Assembly (NCBI RefSeq): GCF_024580145.1
Contig: NZ_JANINI010000003.1
Location: 308,062 to 357,546 of the forward strand
Reading direction: 5' to 3'
Source of the DNA: Methyloversatilis sp. XJ19-49
Lineage (GTDB): Bacteria; Pseudomonadota; Gammaproteobacteria; Burkholderiales; Rhodocyclaceae
Length of the DNA: 49,485 nucleotides
Below are positions 44,937 to 49,485 of this stretch, piece by piece. The notes below the pieces were generated by a model. It saw nothing but the letters and a program-made list of their open reading frames with translations. It did not search any database and was not told where the DNA came from. Numbering within the stretch: position 1 is the first letter of the stretch; each line of letters opens with the position of its first letter. The translations under genes were made by a program, and so were the position numbers.

Positions 44937-44968
44937 ACGACAAAGGCACCGCAAGGTGCCTTTGTCGT
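44937..44968. terminator. Bidirectional intrinsic terminator
   Basis: A perfect 14-bp stem (44937-44950 with 44955-44968, acgacaaaggcacc) closed by a GCAA tetraloop. It lies between the formate dehydrogenase operon and the convergent TonB-dependent receptor gene. It is symmetric enough to serve both strands. Confidence 0.85.
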
Positions 44969-45007
44969 TGTGGTCGCAGTGGTCCCGGCGCTGCGGGCCA
45001 CCGCCAC

Positions 45008-47260
45008 TTACCCGCCGAAGCGGTAACGCACGCCGATCCAGCCGGCACGCGGGGCACCCGGCGCATAGAAGGTTTCATCGCGCCAGTTGTTGTCGTCCGG
45101 ATCAAAACTGTTGTTCGGGCCGACGAAGGGGTTTTCGCCGATCTGACCAGCGGTGAAATAGTGTTTGTCGAACACATTGTTCATGCGGGCGAAAGCTGAC
45201 CATCCGGCACCCAGCTGAGCCGTTGCCACCAGGTTGACCACGCTGAAGCCGGCCGTCTTGCCGCCTTCGTCGTGCCGGTTGTTTTCGTTGCCGCGCACAT
45301 AGACGCCGGAGTGCGTCACGATGTCGGAACCGAGCGTCAGCCATTGCGTCGGGCGCCAATCCAGGCCCAGCTTGAAACTGTGCTCGGCGATGCCCGGAAT
45401 GCGGTCCCCGGACGTGATGCGGATATTGTCGGCGCCGCACGAGGCGTCCTGCGCCGAATTTTCCGGCGAGACGACGCACTCACCGGAGCGGTAGGTCGCG
45501 TCCACCCACGTGTAGCCGGCGCGCCAGGCCATCTGGCCATACTCGCCCCCCATGCCCAGTTCGACGCCGTGACGCTGCGTCTTGCCGAAGTTCTTGAAAT
45601 AGCCCTGGCCAACAGTGTTGCTGGACACGAACAGGATGTCGTCCCGGCTCACTGAACCGAAAGCGGCCGCGTTCCACCGGATCGGACCTGCGACGCCACG
45701 GATGCCGAACTCGATGCCCCGGGTGACCACCTGGTCGAGTCGCGGATCGGCCTGCATCGCGTTGGGCAGCTTGCATGGTTCGTTCGGGTCGGAGCAGCCC
45801 AGCTCGATCGGACTGGGCGCGCGATTTCCCTGCTGCGCATTGGCGTAGATCGTGACTGCCGGGGTCAGCGCATAGGTGGCGCCGATCGCGGGATTGATCT
45901 TGCTGTAGGTGTAGTCGCTGTTGAGACTCGAGGTGGCATCCAGCTGGTCGGTGGTTTTCACGCTGGTGTGGTTGTAGCGCGCCGACATTGATACGGCGGC
46001 TTCCGGAACCGGCTTCCAGGTGCCGGTGGCGAACAGGCTCCAGGTCTGCGTGCGGCCGCGCAGCTTGGGATCTGGATCCTCTTCCGTGTCGGTTGGGTTC
46101 ACCGAGCGGTCCGGATTGAAGTCACCCTCTTGTTCTGTCTGCTGGAAGCGGGTACGACTGTGGTCATAGGTCGTACCGACAGCCAGCTGACGGTCTTCCA
46201 GAATCTTTGCCCACTGTGCGCTGAAACCGTAGCCCTGCTGGCGCGTCCGCGTGCGGTTGAGTACGCCTTCCGGGTCGCCCGGGGCGGCGAATTCGTCATT
46301 GGCATCGCCATTGAGCGTGCGTACGTTGTTCGTGCGGACATAGACCGTGCCTGACAGTTTGTGCACGTCGTCCAGCCAGTAGCCGCCATTCAGCGACAGC
46401 ATGGTCATTCGGTTTCGGGTGTTGTCGGGCGACGTGAAGATTGATTTTCGCCGTTGCTCGTAGAACGAGCGTGGCGTCAGGCCATTGCCGATCAGATCGC
46501 TGTTGGCGTGGGTGAGATTCAGGTCCAGCTCGTGTTTCGCCGAACGGTGCGAAATCTTGCCGAAAAACTGATTGACGTCCGACGGCGAGGAATCGCGCCA
46601 ACCGTCTTCCTTGAAGCGCGTAGCGGTGAAGTACCAGCCCAGTTCGCCGTTGTTGCCGCCGTGTTCGGCAGTGACCGCGTGGCGGCCGAAGCTGCCGGTG
46701 TAGGCTTCCAGCCCGGTGCCCGCATGGCTGAAGCCGTCCTTCGTGCGGATCGCCAGCGCGCCGCCAAGCGTGTTCAGGCCGAACAGCGGATTCGAGCCCG
46801 GGATCAGGTCCATCGATGCGATCGCGTTGCGCGGGATCAGGTCCCAATTTACAACGTCGCCGAACGGTTCGTTGATGCGCACCCCGTCCTGGTAGACGGA
46901 CAGCCCTTGTGGTGTGCCGAGCAACGGGCTTGCCGTAAAGCCACGGTAATTCACGTCGGCCTGATAAGGGTTGCCCTGGATCTCATTCACATTGACGCTT
47001 TGCAGCTGGCTGCCGAGCAGTTCCGGCAATCCTGCTGCCCCGGTGTCGCGCAGTCGATCGCGGCGAATCGACTGTACGTTCGACGGAATCTCGTCCTTCG
47101 GCCGATCGAGTCCGGGGATCGGCGATGTGCCGACGACTTCGACGGTCGGGGCAACATTCCGAACTTCCGCTGCAAAGGTGACCGAAGTGCCAAGCAGGCC
47201 GGCAACGGCTATTGCGAGCGGCTTCAGACGAAGTCGTGCTGCTCCGTGATATGTGTTCAA
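45008..47260 (-). CDS. TonB-dependent outer-membrane receptor
   Basis: A ligand-gated outer-membrane transporter. The likely start is TTG at 47260, 6 bp after a gaggaga ribosome-binding site, giving 750 residues; the longer open frame reaching 47449 is not protein-like. After the signal peptide (to VTFAAE) come a candidate TonB box (TVEVVG), the plug domain (about 45-180, SNVQSIRRDRL, LSVYQDGVRINEPFGDVVNWDLIP, NPLFGLNTLGGALAI) and a 22-stranded barrel ending GVRYRFGG. The substrate cannot be told; no siderophore or cobalamin genes are nearby. The two-component pair lies immediately upstream on the same strand. Confidence 0.9.
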   Translation of the reverse strand: MNTYHGAARLRLKPLAIAVAGLLGTSVTFAAEVRNVAPTVEVVGTSPIPGLDRPKDEIPSNVQSIRRDRLRDTGAAGLPELLGSQLQSVNVNEIQGNPYQADVNYRGFTASPLLGTPQGLSVYQDGVRINEPFGDVVNWDLIPRNAIASMDLIPGSNPLFGLNTLGGALAIRTKDGFSHAGTGLEAYTGSFGRHAVTAEHGGNNGELGWYFTATRFKEDGWRDSSPSDVNQFFGKISHRSAKHELDLNLTHANSDLIGNGLTPRSFYEQRRKSIFTSPDNTRNRMTMLSLNGGYWLDDVHKLSGTVYVRTNNVRTLNGDANDEFAAPGDPEGVLNRTRTRQQGYGFSAQWAKILEDRQLAVGTTYDHSRTRFQQTEQEGDFNPDRSVNPTDTEEDPDPKLRGRTQTWSLFATGTWKPVPEAAVSMSARYNHTSVKTTDQLDATSSLNSDYTYSKINPAIGATYALTPAVTIYANAQQGNRAPSPIELGCSDPNEPCKLPNAMQADPRLDQVVTRGIEFGIRGVAGPIRWNAAAFGSVSRDDILFVSSNTVGQGYFKNFGKTQRHGVELGMGGEYGQMAWRAGYTWVDATYRSGECVVSPENSAQDASCGADNIRITSGDRIPGIAEHSFKLGLDWRPTQWLTLGSDIVTHSGVYVRGNENNRHDEGGKTAGFSVVNLVATAQLGAGWSAFARMNNVFDKHYFTAGQIGENPFVGPNNSFDPDDNNWRDETFYAPGAPRAGWIGVRYRFGG

Positions 47261-47363
47261 CTGAAATCTCCTCGGGTTGCGTCGCGCGCCACTCTGCGAG
47301 GCGCTGCGTCTGCAGTCGCAGGGCGCGACCGCAGCGGACGATAGCGAACGCTCTTCGGGAAAG

Positions 47364-47401
47364 ATCGGGAAAAACTCCCGATGTCGGGATTTTTTCCCGA
47401 T
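47364..47401. terminator. 38-bp near-perfect dyad between response regulator and receptor genes
   Basis: Two 19-nt half-sites (47364-47382 and 47383-47401) are inverted copies with two mismatches. Within it a short tcccga/tcggga hairpin is followed by T-runs on both strands. It fits an intrinsic terminator for the response regulator gene, but its symmetry and place about 105 bp before the receptor start also fit an operator. Confidence 0.6.
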
Positions 47402-47417
47402 GGTTTGCGAACGAATT

Positions 47418-48068
47418 TCAGTCCTGCTTTGGTCCGAGCGGAGGCACAACGCCTAGTCTAAGTGCAAGATGAACCAATGCCGCCGAGGTACCGACACCGA
47501 GCTTCTCCTTGATGAGAGCTTGATAGTTGGCGACCGTTTTCTGGCTGAGGTTGAGCATCGTTGCGCACTCGGCGGCGGACAGACCTTGCGCGAGTAGCCG
47601 GAATACCTCGAACTCACGTGGCGACAAGTCATTGATGATGGAGCGTTCGGCATCGGGCGAACGAAGCTCGAACGCCCTTCTGACGTCGGTACTCAGATAG
47701 CGTTCACCACGGGCTACGTGGCGAACGGCTTCGAGCAGCACTTCGGGCGCGCTGCGCTTGCTGATGAAACCACTGGCTCCGCTCTGCAGCGCTTTCTCTA
47801 CCACCACCGCTTCATCGTGGACGCTGAATACCAGCACCCTGGCACCCGTATCACGAGCTCTGATGCGACGTATCAGGTCGATGCCGCTTGAACCAGGCAG
47901 CGAGAGGTCAGTTACCGTCACCTTGGGTGAATGTGCTGTGTAGGCGAGGTAGCCCGAATCGGCATCCTCAGCTTCCGCTATGACGTGAATGTCGCGACCC
48001 GTTTCAAGCAATCTTGCATAGCCTGAGCGAACGATCGGGTGGTCGTCGACGAGCAGTACATCAATCAT
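47418..48068 (-). CDS. NarL/FixJ-family response regulator
   Basis: A 216-residue DNA-binding regulator. The receiver domain (1-120) has the acidic pair D8-D9, phosphoacceptor D54 (TVTDLSLPG), the switch Ser near 82 (VFSVHD) and a conserved Lys (FISKRS). The LuxR-type helix-turn-helix (about 148-205) reads LSPREFEVFRLLAQGLSAAECA...SQKTVANYQALIKEKLG. The start overlaps the histidine kinase stop by 8 bp, so they are one transcription unit. It may control the adjacent TonB-dependent receptor gene; that is inference from position. Confidence 0.93.
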   Translation of the reverse strand: MIDVLLVDDHPIVRSGYARLLETGRDIHVIAEAEDADSGYLAYTAHSPKVTVTDLSLPGSSGIDLIRRIRARDTGARVLVFSVHDEAVVVEKALQSGASGFISKRSAPEVLLEAVRHVARGERYLSTDVRRAFELRSPDAERSIINDLSPREFEVFRLLAQGLSAAECATMLNLSQKTVANYQALIKEKLGVGTSAALVHLALRLGVVPPLGPKQD

Positions 48069-49029
48069 GGTCCTTGACCTTATAGGATTCGATGGCCTCG
48101 GCGCGTGCCGGATGTCGGAAGCTGCAACTCACCATGACACCGCCCAGCGAACTCTTGTCTATCTTCAATGCACCACCGAGCATCGATGCGCGCTCGCCCA
48201 TGCCCAGCCAGCCCAGACCGGGACGTACCTTGGCTGCGTCGTACCCGCTGCCATTGTCTTCGATAACAAGCTTGACCATGTCCGTTCCTGCATCACGACC
48301 GAGGAAGATCCGGACATGGCTGGCATTGGTGTGCTTCATCACGTTGGAAAGAGATTCCTGGATGATGCGAAAGACGGCGATGTTGGCGTCTTCGCCGAGA
48401 TCATCAAGGTGTCCGCGTGGAAGCAGAGCACAGTTTATAGTTGAACGCTCTTCCCATGATTCGCACAGCGACTGCACCGCCCCAAGCAGCCCTAGGCTGT
48501 CCAGACTTGCCGGACGTAGTTCGTAGAGCAACCCTCGCACCGTCTGGTAAAGGTCGTCTGCCGATTCCGCGATACGGTCAGCCGCGCGCTTCTCCGCAGA
48601 TGGATTTTCGAGGTGATCCCGCAAAAAAACCGCGTCGATCCGAATCGCGTTGCAACACTGGCCGAAGTGATCATGAAGCTCGTGCGCAAAGCGCCGACGC
48701 TCGGCCTCCTGAAGTCCGATCAACGCCTGTGCCAATTCTCGGTTCCGGGTGGCAAGTCGTTTCAGTCGCCTTTCCGCGGCAACACGCGAGGCCAGCTCAT
48801 GTCGCGCATCGCGCCACCGCATGACTGAAAAAAGCGTCAGCGCGACCGTCAGACCAAGCAGCGCAATGAACAGCTCATCCGCCTGGATAACTTCATAACG
48901 TGTGAGCAGCGTGTGGAAGCGCTCATAAAGCTCTGCCTGCGAGCTTGCGACGAATGTAACGGCCGCCGTAGCCACGATTACCCCAAGCTCGATCCGGTGC
49001 CTGTGTTTTCTTAGGTAGCTTCTTTTCAT
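48061..49029 (-). CDS. Membrane sensor histidine kinase (HisKA_3 type)
   Basis: A 322-residue kinase from the ATG at 49029; a longer frame to 49140 lacks a plausible start. Two membrane helices (about 13-30 and 52-70) enclose a short periplasmic loop of roughly 20 residues, too small for a classic sensor domain. Then come a coiled-coil linker, the HisKA_3 box ERRRFAHELHDHFGQ with the phosphorylated H119, the N-box (RIIQESLSNVMKHTNA) and the ATP lid (DNGSGYD, GLGWLGMGERASMLGG). The signal could be sensed in the membrane or through a partner protein. Confidence 0.9.
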   Translation of the reverse strand: MKRSYLRKHRHRIELGVIVATAAVTFVASSQAELYERFHTLLTRYEVIQADELFIALLGLTVALTLFSVMRWRDARHELASRVAAERRLKRLATRNRELAQALIGLQEAERRRFAHELHDHFGQCCNAIRIDAVFLRDHLENPSAEKRAADRIAESADDLYQTVRGLLYELRPASLDSLGLLGAVQSLCESWEERSTINCALLPRGHLDDLGEDANIAVFRIIQESLSNVMKHTNASHVRIFLGRDAGTDMVKLVIEDNGSGYDAAKVRPGLGWLGMGERASMLGGALKIDKSSLGGVMVSCSFRHPARAEAIESYKVKDHD

Positions 49030-49155
49030 TCGCCTATATATGTATGTCTGGGTGGTCGGACGTCCGCATGTGTACCCCTGATGTCTCCAGCGTCGCCGCA
49101 GGATCAATGCGGATGTGCGTGGTCCCGTCATCAATAGCAAATCTATCAGACGGGG

Positions 49156-49184
49156 TTGACGTTACTGATTCGAACAGTCATAAT
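49156..49184 (+). promoter_or_regulatory. Sigma-70 promoter of tRNA-fMet
   Basis: A near-consensus pair: TTGACG (49156-49161), 17-bp spacer, CATAAT (49179-49184). It is 14 bp upstream of the tRNA 5' end. Confidence 0.75.
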
Positions 49185-49198
49185 CTTTTTCTCTCGAA

Positions 49199-49275
49199 CG
49201 CGGGGTGGAGCAGTCTGGCAGCTCGTCGGGCTCATAACCCGAAGGTCACAGGTTCAAATCCTGTCCCCGCAACCA
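49199..49275 (+). tRNA. Initiator tRNA-fMet (CAT)
   Basis: A 77-nt tRNA with encoded CCA end. The acceptor stem has the initiator-specific unpaired C1-A72 followed by six pairs (gcgggg/ccccgc). The anticodon is CAT in the loop ctcataa, flanked by three G-C pairs (ggg/ccc), another initiator feature. The T-loop reads ggttcaaatc. No intron. Confidence 0.97.
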
Positions 49276-49308
49276 CCGAATAAATGGTGGTGAGATTAAG
49301 AGAATAAG

Positions 49309-49337
49309 TTGTCGCAGAATCGAAGTTGTGTTACAGT
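49309..49337 (+). promoter_or_regulatory. Putative rRNA operon promoter
   Basis: TTGTCG (49309-49314), 17-bp spacer, TACAGT (49332-49337), with a TG extension before the -10 (tgttacagt). It lies between the tRNA and the boxA leader and would start the rRNA transcript near 49344. Confidence 0.55.
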
Positions 49338-49368
49338 CTCGTTTCTGTGCTGCACGAAATGCAGCGAA

Positions 49369-49380
49369 GCTCTTTAAAAA
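49369..49380 (+). promoter_or_regulatory. boxA antitermination site of the rRNA leader
   Basis: gctctttaaaaa closely matches the boxA consensus of rRNA leaders (E. coli gctctttaacaa), the NusB/NusE binding site. About 95 bp of leader follow before the 16S start. Confidence 0.85.
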
Positions 49381-49476
49381 CACAAACAGCCGATAGGTGT
49401 GGGCACGGCATGGTTGTAACGGCGTGTAGATGTCGTTTCGGGGGAACCTGGGGTGATGGAAGCGCGCATGACAACT

Positions 49477-49485
49477 AAATTGAAG
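49477..49485 (+). rRNA. 16S rRNA gene, first bases only
   Basis: The last bases (aaattgaag) match the conserved 5' end of bacterial 16S rRNA (which continues agtttgatc). With the boxA leader directly upstream, this marks the start of an rRNA operon cut by the window edge. Confidence 0.8.

Overview
This window is a GC-rich proteobacterial chromosome segment, most likely from a betaproteobacterium close to the Rhodocyclales (a Methyloversatilis/Azoarcus-like bacterium). That placement is an inference from gene content (single LolC/E with LolD, PEP-CTERM protein, Tat-dependent formate dehydrogenase locus, DUF3305/DUF3306 genes) and from the style of the rRNA leader; I could not run a database search. 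No prophage, transposase, integron or CRISPR array is visible.

Layout. (1) 1-8.2 kb, housekeeping: lolC/E-lolD, a DUF2062 membrane protein, comEC, an alpha/beta hydrolase coupled to a DUF1415 protein, a small unknown protein and a TruC-type pseudouridine synthase. REP-like inverted repeats sit between several of these genes. (2) 8.6-9.0 kb: a small secreted protein with three HES-x-Y-x-P repeats. (3) 9.2-14.9 kb: an ExbB fused to a DUF2341/LamG-like ectodomain, two ExbD proteins, a TonB, a porin and a secreted coiled-coil protein. (4) 15.5-30.6 kb: a PEP-CTERM protein, a secreted PstS-like protein, a TpsB transporter and a 3,555-residue TpsA exoprotein. Regions 3 and 4 run in one direction and share a TAGTCCG-WW-CGG dyad upstream of both, so they may form one energised cell-surface system; this is the most interesting part of the window. 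(5) 30.8-35.5 kb, minus strand: moaA-fdhD-mobA-moeA plus a helix-turn-helix regulator with a molybdate-binding-like domain, nearly all genes overlapping or abutting. (6) 35.5-44.9 kb, plus strand: DUF3305, DUF3306, a polyferredoxin, a TorD-like chaperone, a small Tat protein, and formate dehydrogenase alpha, beta and gamma subunits with two small exported proteins. A good sigma-54 type -24/-12 element precedes the polyferredoxin gene. Regions 5 and 6 together build, mature and insert a molybdenum or tungsten formate dehydrogenase. (7) 45.0-49.0 kb, minus strand: a TonB-dependent receptor and a NarL-type two-component pair. (8) 49.15-49.49 kb: initiator tRNA-fMet, an rRNA promoter and boxA leader, and the first bases of a 16S rRNA gene cut by the window edge.

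Working together: region 6 oxidises formate in the periplasm and passes electrons through Fe-S clusters and cytochrome b to quinone, using cofactor made by region 5. Regions 3-4 look like a TonB/ExbBD motor with its own porin and coiled-coil partner, placed next to a two-partner secretion pair and two other exported proteins; how they cooperate is unknown.
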